Of a stretch of 64,000 nt of DNA, positions 1 through 8,440 are shown one piece after another. Source of the DNA: Delta-02 sp964513565. Lineage in GTDB: Bacteria > Desulfobacterota > Syntrophorhabdia > Syntrophorhabdales > Syntrophorhabdaceae. Each line of letters begins with the position of its first letter. The stretch's first letter is position 1. Location: assembly GCA_964513565.1 (NCBI GenBank), contig CAZENE010000004.1, positions 1 through 64,000 of the forward strand, written 5' to 3'. A model generated the notes under the pieces. It was not told the origin of the DNA, did not search any database, and saw only the letters and a list, made by a program, of their open reading frames with translations. The position numbers were made by a program, and so were the translations under genes.

Positions 1-3
1 GAA

Positions 4-498
4 TTAACTTGGCCCTAAAGGGCGTTTAGTGGGGATATACCATGGCCCTCGACACAAGGCGATATATGCGTTAGAAAAACCTTTTTTCACCTGCTCCCAG
101 GCGCCGGCGGAACTGCTTTTCAGGCTGCCGTACCATTCGGCCAATTCCGTCCGCTGCTTGTGCAACGCTTTCAGATCGGCGCGCGCTTTGTCGCGTGTGG
201 CTTTGTCCATTTTATCCCAGTTGTCGTAGATATACGTTTCCAGTTCATCGATGCGGTTATCGAGATTACCCAAGGCCGCTTTGATTTTCTGAATCGCTTC
301 GTCGCGCTGATCTGCTGTATAACCTTGAAGAGCCTGAAGCAGGTCTTGCATTTCTTGCTTCACTTCTTTCGCCGTCGTTTTGTCAACTTTAGTTGTCGTT
401 TTGTCAGTCGGCGTTTGATCAGAGCATCCTGACGCGAAGCCGAAGACTGCAATAAATACAACCAAGATTACGGAACGGATAGTTCTTTGTAATTTCAT
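4..498 (-). CDS. Predicted lipoprotein with coiled-coil body
   Basis: The product is 164 residues. An N-terminal hydrophobic segment ends in a lipobox-like ASGC with the Cys at residue 25, so it is probably a signal-peptidase-II lipoprotein tethered outside the inner membrane. Residues 45-130 are highly charged and predicted helical, with heptad-like spacing, and read as a coiled coil. A Thr/Lys-rich linker follows the lipid anchor. The start at 498 is chosen because a strong AAGGAGGA lies just upstream; an in-frame ATG 14 codons earlier has no ribosome site. I do not recognise a named family and assign no function. Confidence 0.7.
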   Translation of the reverse strand: MKLQRTIRSVILVVFIAVFGFASGCSDQTPTDKTTTKVDKTTAKEVKQEMQDLLQALQGYTADQRDEAIQKIKAALGNLDNRIDELETYIYDNWDKMDKATRDKARADLKALHKQRTELAEWYGSLKSSSAGAWEQVKKGFSNAYIALCRGPWYIPTKRPLGPS

Positions 499-746
499 CT
501 TTTTCCTCCTTAGATTCATGACTTGTGTTAAGTGTTCCAAGCTATTCAGTGACGGTGTTCCTCGACGAGGAGTACCTATATCCTCAGGGAGACCGCAAAC
601 ACAAGGAGCAACGCCACGAGAAAGGCCAACAGTCTAAGTATGACTAATGCGAGCGACGCCTCAACAACAGCTGGTCAACACCTCAATCCTCGAGGGTAGC
701 TCTTCTTTTTGTCGGAACCCTCCCGTCGATTCAGCACTGAACTTCT

Positions 747-973
747 TCACATAAACCAATCCACCTCGGATAATACCCGAATGAAATATTGAGTCTTACC
801 AGATAATTCGTCATCTTCCCGTTTTTCTATTGTTACATCCTGTTTCAACACTTCACCAATAAAATACGGAGACCCTCGACTGTCTTTACAGCTGCTTCTA
901 TGGTCTGTTTAGCTTCATCTTCCCATGATTTGTCGCTCGTACCCATAATCTCGTTGACAACGTAAACGCTCAT
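747..973 (-). pseudogene. Frameshifted dodecin-like gene
   Basis: The first 34 codons (MSVYVVNEIMGTSDKSWEDE and onward) match the dodecin family, small dodecameric flavin-binding storage proteins of about 65-70 residues. After GLRI the frame runs into a stop at 845. The missing half continues two bases out of frame as IGEVLKQDVTIEKR to a stop at 747. This corresponds to the second and third beta strands of dodecin. A short indel in an AT-rich stretch (cgtattttatt) explains it. It is either a true pseudogene or a base-calling error; decayed neighbours favour the former. The ATG at 973 has an AAGGGGG upstream. Confidence 0.75.
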
Positions 974-1234
974 AATGGCCCCCTTATATAGTTTTATTAT
1001 GTTTCTAAAGAGCCATATGTTATCGATAGCACAGATAATAGTCATGTCAAGACGGTCTATACGTCGAGCCTTCGTAGTGCGGCTGTGTCATTCCGTTCTC
1101 AAGAAATTCCGGTAATTGATATTTTTCATTTTCTCCTCAGCTAACGTTTGAGTCCGGCCACATAAAATAAGTTGGCTGTGTACTGACCCCGATTAATCAA
1201 GACAAGAATCCACAGAATCTTCCGGAACCATATT

Positions 1235-2032
1235 TTAAGCCACCTCTTGCAGTTTCATTGAATTTCTATAAGCCTGTGCCGGTGTCGTATAGCCCGGGCT
1301 GCTGTGACGCCGTCTTGTATTGTACTTATCTACGAAGGCAGTGATGATGCCTTCTGCCGCAATAAGGTTTTTGAACCGATGGCGCCAGATACATTCCCTT
1401 TTCACTGTGCCGATGACCCGTTCCGCAATTGCATTCCCCTGGGGGTTACCCACGTAGGTAAAGGCAAGATTGAAGCCCAGCCATTGTGCCTCGTTCATAA
1501 AAAGATGAGCGGTATTCTGGCATCCGTGATCGAGATTTAGGTCAATGCCCGGGACAGTGTTCTTCTCAAGTGCGCCGAATCGGTTGATAGCTGCCATCTC
1601 AAGGGCACCAAGAGCGGCTCTTGCCGTTCCTTCCTTTGAGGTCCTATGGCCTATGATCTCCCGATCATGATGATCAATGACAGGAAAAAACCAGCACCAA
1701 CCGTCTTCCTGGGTCCAGAACTTGGTCCCGTCCGTTCCCCACATCATGTTCGATGCAGGTTTTTCTACGGTGCCTTCCCGATGACCGCGCCGTGCACTGT
1801 GATGGTGTATCGTGCATTGCCACTCGTATCGTTGCATTATCTTTTGTATCCTCTTCTGTCCCACCACCAGGCCCCGGTCAAACCGAAGGACTGACCATAC
1901 CCGCCGGTAGCCGTAATCCAGATAATCGGGATTCCAGATCACTCCCTTGATCTCCTGTTCGACGATCTCATCGGAGACGGGAGGCTTCGGTCCTCGTTTA
2001 ATACAGACATTGCGGGGCGTTTCCTTCTGCAC
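1235..2032 (-). CDS. IS3-family transposase OrfB
   Basis: The product has 265 residues from a GTG start. It carries an HTH_21-like N terminus and an rve integrase core. The DDE acidic residues are visible: Asp in MMWGTDGTKFW, Asp in LNLDHGCQN and Glu in AIAERVIGTVKRE, followed by the usual YNTRRRHSSPGY tail. Family similarity continues upstream of the GTG (RVRRISRATWYRV) to about 2077, where a TAG at 2078-2080 separates it in the same frame from the disrupted OrfA. In this family OrfB is normally made by frameshifting from OrfA, so the native start has been lost. It catalyses IS transposition. Confidence 0.85.
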   Translation of the reverse strand: MQKETPRNVCIKRGPKPPVSDEIVEQEIKGVIWNPDYLDYGYRRVWSVLRFDRGLVVGQKRIQKIMQRYEWQCTIHHHSARRGHREGTVEKPASNMMWGTDGTKFWTQEDGWCWFFPVIDHHDREIIGHRTSKEGTARAALGALEMAAINRFGALEKNTVPGIDLNLDHGCQNTAHLFMNEAQWLGFNLAFTYVGNPQGNAIAERVIGTVKRECIWRHRFKNLIAAEGIITAFVDKYNTRRRHSSPGYTTPAQAYRNSMKLQEVA

Positions 2033-2077
2033 GCGGTACCATGTTGCCCTTGATATCCGCCTTACTCGGCCTATCGA

Positions 2078-2392
2078 CTAAAGCCCCGGAGTTAAAGCCC
2101 GAAGAGGACGCAGAAAGCGAAGCCTTGTAACGGTAAAAAGAGGACATTTTATTCCGATGAAAAAGGGACATTTTATTCCGGCAAAAAGGAGACAAAGAAG
2201 ATCGGTGTTGACACCTCCGTACTTGAGGCCTTCGAGACCAGCTTCCAGAAACCGATCGCGCCATCCATAGAGTGTAGACATTCCCAATCCCAGTTCTCGC
2301 GCCATTTCCTGTGGGGATTCCCCTTTTAAGAGCCTTAAGACGACCTCCTGCTTTCTCTTGGGAGTCCACAACACCCTCTTTTCGTCTGACAT
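2078..2392 (-). pseudogene. IS3-family OrfA, C terminus replaced by foreign DNA
   Basis: The first 57 codons encode a normal IS3 OrfA helix-turn-helix (PKRKQEVVLRLLKGESPQEM, then STLYGWRDRF). After AGLEGLK, near 2221, the reading frame enters unrelated AT-rich sequence with two direct repeats and stops at 2078. The leucine zipper and the OrfA/OrfB frameshift region are therefore missing. The ATG at 2392 has a strong AGGAGGAGAAGG upstream. Confidence 0.75.
2086..2213. repeat. IS21-type terminal fragment nested in IS3 OrfA
   Basis: On the minus strand the segment begins TGTCAACACCGATC and contains two direct repeats of CGGAATAAAATGTCC separated by a pyrimidine-rich spacer. Several related repeats near a TGT terminus are typical of IS21-family ends. 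No istA or istB coding sequence is present, so only an end is left. The family call is an inference from this architecture. Confidence 0.4.
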
Positions 2393-2531
2393 CCTTCTCC
2401 TCCTTGCGGGATGTCCGAATTATTCCACAGGTCAAGTGTCTCGGTCAAACTGGGGTCAGTATAGCTGGCATGACAGGTTTTTCAGTTTGTCCTTCATTAT
2501 ATCATCTCTCTTTCCTATCTTCGATTGCTCA

Positions 2532-2752
2532 TCATGGCACGATCAGGTTGAATATCTCGTCGGCCATTTGCGAATAGAGGTGTCGCGGGTCCCGGACGGC
2601 TTCCAACGCGGCTGCCCGGTTACCAGAAAGAGAGTAAGCAATTGCAAGGCCTGCCCAGGCAGCCTTTCCCGGATTAATGCGCAGAACTTGGCGATATGCT
2701 TGGATCGCATCTCATAGCGCTTGAGATTGTCGTAAGTCGTTCCGACGCAAAG
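2532..2752 (-). pseudogene. C-terminal remnant of a TPR-repeat protein
   Basis: The minus strand encodes DAIQAYRQVLRINPGKAAWA and then GLAIAYSLSGNRAAALEAV, a typical tetratricopeptide repeat, ending at a stop at 2532. The preceding helix (TTYDNLKRYE) is in another frame; one missing G between GAG and ATGCG accounts for the shift. The 5' part is absent. The remnant abuts the right end of the IS3 element, so insertion or associated deletion probably removed the rest. Confidence 0.65.
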
Positions 2753-2853
2753 TCACCTCCTTTGGATTTTTGCTTTTCTGCTTACCGGAAAAGCATGGGA
2801 TCACGCGACTGCCCTATACCACAACAAAAACTGTTGAAACGCGCACAACAGGA

Positions 2854-4668
2854 TCAGAAAGGCCACATCAGGGGAACCAGCACTGCCACAATTACCAGGG
2901 TGATTGCCACCAGCCCGACCCCAAACTTGAGATAATCCCTGGTCTCATACGACCCGGGACTCTGTACCATCAGGGGCGCCGGATGGCCTTCCGGCAGCAG
3001 GTATGTGGCCGCAGCCCCCACGATAACAGCGACTGCAAACGCTTTCGGCTCGACCCCCAGCAGTCCGGCTGTATCCAATGCTACCGGGGTCATGATCACC
3101 GCTACGGCTGCCCCGTGCAAGGACTGTGTCAGGAGCAGGGCAATCAACGTGATCCCCATCATAGTGATATGAGGGCCAAGCGTACCCAAAGTATCTGCTA
3201 TCAGGCTGGAAACAAGCCCAGCCGCGCCGCTTTTCTCCATCGCCAACCCCAACGGGTACATGCCCCCGACGAGTATAATCGTACGCCACTCCACATGTTC
3301 ATATAACAGCCTGAGGGGCAGAATGCCGATGAGGACCATTAAAGCTGCACCTCCCAGCGCCGCTACAGCAATTGGAAGCAGATTGAAACCTGCCAAAGCA
3401 ATCACCCCGGCCATAATCAAGGCGGCCCACTTGCCCAAGTGGCGCAGCTTACGGGGAGCTTCCTCCTGACGTGGCTTACGCAACCACAAGAAACCGGGTC
3501 GGGGATCGTAGCTTCGCGTCTGATCGCCCGGGCCATAGAGCAGCAGTGCGTCTCCTTCTTGCAGGGGGGTGGTTCCCACATCGGTTCGAATGGGGTTATC
3601 CGCGCGCCAGATTGCTACGCCTGTCAGGCAGGTTTCACTGCGAAAATCCAAATCAGCCATGGTCTTGCCGACCACCGGTGATCGTGGTGGGACAACCACT
3701 TCGATCAGCTCTCCACTGGATGACGGAAATATTTCAGGTTGGCTGGGACGTCCCAATACTTTAAGTCCCGGATGTTCCTGCACCAGTTTATCGACCCTTG
3801 TCCTGCGCCCGCTCACCAGCAGCATATCGTCCTTCTCCAGTACAAAACCCACTCGATTAAGAAGCTGGGGTTCGTCATTGCGCACAACAGACAAGATCGT
3901 AAGCCCGTGCCCACTACCGATTGCGATCTCTTGCAACCGCTTTCCCACCCAGGAAGAATCGTTCAAAAGCAAGACCTCCCATAGACGATCTTCCAGATGG
4001 TATGTCCGCATTAAATCGATACGATCTTCCCGGCTTTCCGCGGCGCCCTTTTCATTCTGGCCCGGCAACAGGCGTTGCCCCATGGCCAAGGTGTAGACGG
4101 CGAAAGAAATGATCAGAGCAATACCTACTGGCGCAATTTGGAAGAAACCAAGTTCAGGCTGGCCCGAGGTTCGAAGCAAATCGTTGACCACAAGGTTATG
4201 AGAGGCCCCGATAATGGTCAGGTTTCCACCTGCCAGGGCAGCCATAGCGATGGGCAGGAGGAGCTTTGAACGGTGGATATCGTTCTTGCGTGCCAGCCGG
4301 AGGACCACCGGGATGAATAACGAAACGGTGGCAATATCGCTCACAAAACCCGACAGGACACCAGGGACCAGGGAACTCATCAAGGTCAGCCGTTTGCGGC
4401 TCCCTCCGGCAATGTCGTTCAGACGCTCCGCGATCCAGCGGACCACCCCGCTGCGTACCAATCCGGCGCTCAATATCAACAAACCGGCGATCGCAATTAC
4501 GGCTTCGCTGCTGAAGCCCTTCAGAACTTCCTCAACCTCTAATACGCCGGTAGCTGCCAGCGAAACTAGTACCAATACCGCGACGATATCGGCACGGATC
4601 CAACCGGTTATAAACAACAGCATGGAGGTTCCCAGTATTGCAAAAACGAGCCCGATTTCTATGGTCAT
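2854..4668 (-). CDS. SLC13/DASS-family anion permease with two RCK-C domains
   Basis: The protein has 604 residues. About five membrane segments come first, including the family-typical GFVSDIATVSLFIPVVLRLA and GGNLTIIGASHN. Two TrkA/RCK C-terminal domains follow (about residues 200-370, with DMLLVSGRRTRVD and DALLLYGPG). A second membrane half with LTQSLHGAAVAVIMTPVALD completes it. This layout fits sodium- or proton-coupled sulfate/dicarboxylate permeases. The neighbouring sulfur genes suggest a sulfur oxyanion, but substrate is inference. ATG 4668 is chosen for its GGGAGGAT ribosome site, not the ATG 13 codons earlier. It seems intact while its upstream neighbours are broken. Confidence 0.85.
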   Translation of the reverse strand: MTIEIGLVFAILGTSMLLFITGWIRADIVAVLVLVSLAATGVLEVEEVLKGFSSEAVIAIAGLLILSAGLVRSGVVRWIAERLNDIAGGSRKRLTLMSSLVPGVLSGFVSDIATVSLFIPVVLRLARKNDIHRSKLLLPIAMAALAGGNLTIIGASHNLVVNDLLRTSGQPELGFFQIAPVGIALIISFAVYTLAMGQRLLPGQNEKGAAESREDRIDLMRTYHLEDRLWEVLLLNDSSWVGKRLQEIAIGSGHGLTILSVVRNDEPQLLNRVGFVLEKDDMLLVSGRRTRVDKLVQEHPGLKVLGRPSQPEIFPSSSGELIEVVVPPRSPVVGKTMADLDFRSETCLTGVAIWRADNPIRTDVGTTPLQEGDALLLYGPGDQTRSYDPRPGFLWLRKPRQEEAPRKLRHLGKWAALIMAGVIALAGFNLLPIAVAALGGAALMVLIGILPLRLLYEHVEWRTIILVGGMYPLGLAMEKSGAAGLVSSLIADTLGTLGPHITMMGITLIALLLTQSLHGAAVAVIMTPVALDTAGLLGVEPKAFAVAVIVGAAATYLLPEGHPAPLMVQSPGSYETRDYLKFGVGLVAITLVIVAVLVPLMWPF

Positions 4669-4714
4669 ATTATCTATCCTCCCGGACCTTCCATGGGCAA
4701 ATATCAAGCAGGGA

Positions 4715-5180
4715 TTAATCTTTTCCTTGTAAAGTGATACGTCCCAACCTGGGCGACCTTACCGTACCCATTTTGCCAAAAGCCTTTTCGATCAGTTTGT
4801 TTACCTGGATATCGTGAATCACAACATCCTGTCCTTTCGTAAAGGCCGTATACCGATGCAGCCCGCGGGCCATACCTGCATTGGTTCCGATAGGATAACT
4901 TTTATCTTTCCGGATAGCCTCGCCTCGGACATAAACAGCCGACACCCGCCTGCCGGAAGGTTGAGCGAAATCCACGCTCCAGCGTAAACCGGCAGTTTGA
5001 ACCAAGCCGCCCACGATCAGGCGAGGATCGCCGGGAGCCTGGTTGGTGGCGTACTGCTCGAGGATTTCAATATATGATCACCAGTCAACCGCATCGTTAC
5101 CAACTTGGCAGGACGAGGGATAAGGGTGTAGAGCACTTCCCGTGTGATCGCTCCGGGCTGCAGTGTCACCCCATAGCCCA
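4715..5180 (-). pseudogene. 3' remnant of a second 5'-nucleotidase/SoxB-like gene
   Basis: Two frames together encode a 5'-nucleotidase C-terminal domain: ITREVLYTLIPRPAKLVTMR, then after a one-base shift EILEQYATNQAPGDPR and GGLVQTAGLRWSVDF, ending at 4715. The N-terminal metallophosphatase domain is absent. The upstream side is joined directly to a truncated TauE gene near 5170, so a deletion fused the two. It differs in sequence from the 5'-nucleotidase at 5479-6833, so it is the remains of a paralogue. Confidence 0.7.
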
Positions 5181-5464
5181 CCCCCGGCCATACAGGTAAA
5201 TTCCTATGGGAAGGCCTGCTGCCAGTCCTGCTACAGGAATAATCCAGTCTTTCCAATTAAACTCGTCTCGTACGCTACAAAAGACACGCAAATTCGTGAT
5301 AAAAACGACAATGGAGACGACAATGGAAGCTGAACCCGCGTCGCGGAAGAAGGGGAGCACTCCCATCGTTATTTGACCTGTGCCGAAACCGGTAATGCCG
5401 TGCACGTAGTCGCAACCAGAACAACAAGAGCAGACCACAACGTTACTATCCAATCGATGTTTAT
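5166..5464 (-). pseudogene. TauE/SafE sulfite-exporter remnant with lost start codon
   Basis: The segment encodes the first third of a TauE/SafE exporter: NIDWIVTLWSALVVLVAT, then after a frameshift HGITGFGTGQITMGVLPFF and further helices to PIGIYLYG. A good ribosome site (GAAGGAG) lies at the right distance from an ATA codon at 5464, exactly where family members have ATG. Lost start, frameshift and 3' truncation make it non-functional. It sits 14 nt after the broken 5'-nucleotidase and was probably its operon partner. Confidence 0.75.
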
Positions 5465-5478
5465 ATTTTCTCTCCTTC

Positions 5479-6833
5479 CTATACCGCGACAAACGTGCCA
5501 CGTAGTTCTGCGTGCAGCGGGCGGTGCTTGGCCAGATATGCCTTCAGCGCCTCTATGCTCCGCTCAGTGTGATGTTGGCGGTTGCGCCCGTACTTGACCG
5601 CGACGCCCTGTTCGGTAACAAAAGTCGTGGGGTAATAGCGCCCGGGTTGCAGCGGTTCATCACCGACAAAAACTTGCTGCACGCGCTGTCCGGGAGGATT
5701 CTCGATCTTAATGTAGGTCTTGAAACCAAGACCGCGTTTGACGTAACCACCCATCTGGTCATACGGATCACGCGCAAACGTCCGTTCCAGATTTTCCTCC
5801 AGCATCGAGACAATTTCCTCACCCGTCAACTCGACCGTTGAGATCGGCGGGTTCATTGGAATGATATTGTAGAGTCATTCAACGTGACCTTCCACGGAAT
5901 GATCGGTGCGCCATAGCGCCATGGTTTTGCCCACAACCGTTGAGAGTTCATCTTGATAAGGCGCGAGCGCTTGCCGTATGAGGTTACCTACTGGGGGATC
6001 GGGGGCTATCTTGGCTTCGACCTCAATCAGTTGGTGCCGATAGTCAACGACGCGTCCCCCCTCGATTTCCAGCTCCAAGCGACCCAAAAAAGAACCATGG
6101 CAGCCCGATTGTATGACCAATGTTTTCTCCTGAAGTACCGGTTTATAAAGGCGGTTATGGGTATGCACGCTCAGGCAAATATCGACACCATGCACCTCCG
6201 ACAAAAGCTTCATGTCCTGAGGAAATCCGAGATGCGATACGAGAACGATCAGGTCCATCTTCTCCCGGGTGCGAAGAATGTCTATGATCGGAGGGAGTTC
6301 TTCTCGCCCAAGGGTGAATCCCAGTCCATTGCTGAAGGAAGGCGGCATGGTTTTGCCTATAATGTTGGAGGCAATGCCCACGATCCCAATCCGCAAGCCG
6401 CCAATCTCCTTCAGGCTGTATGGTGGGAAAAACCGCTCCTTATCCTTCGTCGATTGATCGTATACATTGATCGCAAGCATCGGATAGCTGATCTCCGCTG
6501 CGCACTGCTTAAAAGTCGCGGGGCCGTAAGCAAATTCCCAATGGGCCGTCATCGCGTCGAGACCCAGGGGAATTCAAAACGGGGATCAATGGCCTGTCCC
6601 TGCGTCTTCAGGACGGGATACGTGCCGTGGAGAGTATCGCCGCAATCATAAAAGAGCACACGCTCCTGGTTCCCGGCCCGAATTTGCTTTACGAGTGTAG
6701 CAATGCGGGCATATCCTCCCGCAGGGCGATAGACTGCCTGACCATCCTGCCAGAACGTCTCCTGGTGTAGATCAAAATAGGCATGGCTGTCGTTCAGTTG
6801 AATGACGGTGAGTAAATTTCCGTTTTTCATCAT
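5479..6833 (-). pseudogene. 5'-nucleotidase/SoxB-like metallophosphatase, multiply broken
   Basis: The N terminus has metallophosphatase motifs (VIQLNDSHAYFD, FYDCGDTLHG). A frameshift near 6550 separates it from the next block (TAHWEFAYGP, then LVSHLGFPQD and SVHTHNR). That block hits an in-frame TGA at 5875 and resumes in the same frame as LYNIIPMNPPISTVELTGEE, the start of the C-terminal substrate domain. About 30 residues usually found before this point are missing. SoxB thiosulfohydrolases belong to this superfamily, and the YeeE/SOR/TauE context suggests a thiosulfate-related role, but that is inference. Its ATG overlaps the SOR stop codon (ATGA), so the two were co-translated. Confidence 0.75.
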
Positions 6834-7762
6834 GGCAAAAACGACCTCCAGCCAGATTCTTCCATCATCGGTTGAAAGAACATAATGTATGGTCCCCGGA
6901 TAAGATGGGCCATAACGCCATCATCGTGGATTTTTCTGATTTTATGGTTCACCAAGACCTTTGCAAAACCCTGCTGGGCCATTTCTGTCGCGTCCCATTC
7001 GCTGTGAATAAGGTATTCGGGAGGGCTTGGCATGGCATCCAGTGTTTTAAATAGTGGTTTTGGGTTTTTCGGCGGGTTGGCTCCGAGTGTCTGCAGGGCT
7101 TCTCCCATTGACACCGGGTCTAACATATAGCTGCCCAATGCGCAGACCCCAATTTGTTTCAAAATCATATACCCGAGAAAACCGGTTGAATCAGACAAGG
7201 CTTCCATGGTTGCGATTGCACCTTTTTCAAATGCCTTTTCCTTTCCCGGAGCCACCGTATGTTCGCCGATGGCAACACAGCGTTGTGGTGTCGCAAAGCG
7301 CACAAATTCCTTTTTCTGCTGCAAATCGTAACCCAGATCGGCAATTTGCCCCATAGATCGAACAGATGCCATTTTGGCTTTGACGATGCCGTAAACAGGC
7401 TCCCATGGGCCTTCTACCACCATCCCCAGGCAACTGGTACATAGCTCAAAGATCCGGCTGAATTGTTTTTCATGAAATTCGTCATGATCTTGCCAACGTT
7501 TCCACATAGTATACTGATAGTTGCGGACAGGGTTCAGTGTGTTTTCCATGTGAATACTGCCTCCCCCATATCTACCTGCAAGAGGTAAAATGCCTGTTTG
7601 GAAATTAGCCATAAAACCAACAAATCCTGGGTGCGTGGCAGTGGTGATACATACACGGGGCCCTACTTTGTGCATCAGATTGAAACTTTCTTCATTGTTC
7701 ATAACTTTAGACATATTCAGCGCAAGGTAGATCGGGGTATCCGTCATATTTTCGGACTTCAT
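6830..7762 (-). CDS. sor: Sulfur oxygenase reductase (SOR)
   Basis: The 310-residue protein matches SOR, a cytoplasmic mononuclear non-haem iron enzyme that disproportionates elemental sulfur with oxygen to sulfite, thiosulfate and sulfide. Every known active-site residue is present: Cys38 in VGPRVCITTATHPGFVG, His93 and His97 in HDEFH, the pair Cys108/Cys111 in CTSC, and Glu121 in GPWEP. Each is offset by exactly +7 from the Acidianus ambivalens numbering (31, 86, 90, 101, 104, 114). Length equals the family norm. The ATG at 7762 has AAGGAGG upstream. The gene lies between two YeeE/YedE genes and a broken SoxB-like gene whose start it overlaps. It is the only apparently complete oxidative sulfur enzyme here. 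Confidence 0.93.
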   Translation of the reverse strand: MKSENMTDTPIYLALNMSKVMNNEESFNLMHKVGPRVCITTATHPGFVGFMANFQTGILPLAGRYGGGSIHMENTLNPVRNYQYTMWKRWQDHDEFHEKQFSRIFELCTSCLGMVVEGPWEPVYGIVKAKMASVRSMGQIADLGYDLQQKKEFVRFATPQRCVAIGEHTVAPGKEKAFEKGAIATMEALSDSTGFLGYMILKQIGVCALGSYMLDPVSMGEALQTLGANPPKNPKPLFKTLDAMPSPPEYLIHSEWDATEMAQQGFAKVLVNHKIRKIHDDGVMAHLIRGPYIMFFQPMMEESGWRSFLP

Positions 7763-7840
7763 ACTGAACCTCCTTATTAATGATTTGCCGTGCGCGCCAA
7801 TTGCATTCTTTGTGGTATTCGCGCCGAGCACTTTTTGTCA

Positions 7841-8434
7841 TCACCGGGTGGTGAATTGTTGTAACACCACAAGGAGAGCGGTGAGACCCGCGGCAAAGCA
7901 GACCACAAACACGCCACGTGGCACACCCAGCAGATCGGGAAGCAGCACTTTGCCGAAGTCGCCCCAGTTTTCAACCGTTCGTTTTGTCCATCCCGAAAGC
8001 TCGGCAAACATCCACGAACCCGCAATAAGTCCGGCCATGCCGAAAAGCGCGTCCCAGTTTCCCTGTCCCAGTGCGGCGGCGGCAGTGCCGGGGCAATAGC
8101 CCATCAGTGCAAAGCCCACGCCGAAAAGGAGCCCCCCGATGATGTTGGCGCCGATGCGTGTTGGCTTAATGTGCAGGTTCACCTTGGCGAAGAGGTGCAA
8201 CGTGAATACGCCGATCATGCCGACGACAATTGCGGTGAGAATTATCTTCACGACGGTCCAGTCCTGAAGAAGCAGTTGGCCGATGAGCACGTTGTATTTT
8301 CCAACGCCGCCTTTCTGCAAGAGGAAGCCAAACGCCAAACCAAACATCGTGCCGGCAATCAGCTTGGGAGTTGCGGCTGCGAGTGGTGTGCGGTTTGCCG
8401 TAGTCGACTTCACGGTTTTGACAGTGTCAATCAT
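7841..8434 (-). CDS. YeeE/YedE-family sulfur transport protein (half-size, second)
   Basis: The protein has 197 residues and about five membrane helices. Conserved glycine-rich motifs include TMFGLAFGFLLQKGGVGKYN near residue 30 and GFALMGYCPGTAAAALGQG with the family Cys-Pro near residue 113. YeeE/YedE proteins carry thiosulfate or other sulfur compounds into the cell through Cys relays. The gene starts 6 nt after the other half-size YeeE gene, so the two probably form one transporter. SOR follows about 80 nt downstream; a supply line for sulfur to SOR is an inference. Confidence 0.85.
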   Translation of the reverse strand: MIDTVKTVKSTTANRTPLAAATPKLIAGTMFGLAFGFLLQKGGVGKYNVLIGQLLLQDWTVVKIILTAIVVGMIGVFTLHLFAKVNLHIKPTRIGANIIGGLLFGVGFALMGYCPGTAAAALGQGNWDALFGMAGLIAGSWMFAELSGWTKRTVENWGDFGKVLLPDLLGVPRGVFVVCFAAGLTALLVVLQQFTTR

Positions 8435-8440
8435 AGTTCC

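Larger units (their letters stand above)
1179..2463 (-). mobile_element. IS3-family insertion sequence, about 1285 bp, OrfA disrupted
   Basis: The ends are imperfect inverted repeats. The left end reads TGTACTGACCCC and the right end, read inward, TATACTGACCCC; similarity continues for about 30 bases. The element carries minus-strand OrfA (helix-turn-helix) and OrfB (DDE integrase). No clear target duplication was found. OrfA is interrupted by about 130 bp that look like an IS21-type terminus, so the element is probably inactive unless OrfB is supplied from elsewhere. Confidence 0.8.

Noticed and set aside
540..740. Possible small membrane protein remnant on the minus strand
   Set aside because: A frame reads EASLALVILRLLAFLVALLL and VFAVSLRI to a stop near 580, but it has a stop just upstream and no start codon, so only a fragment can be claimed.
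5875..5877. Selenocysteine TGA in the 5'-nucleotidase gene
   Set aside because: No Cys or Sec is known at this site in the family, and an adjacent deletion and a frameshift show that the gene is broken.
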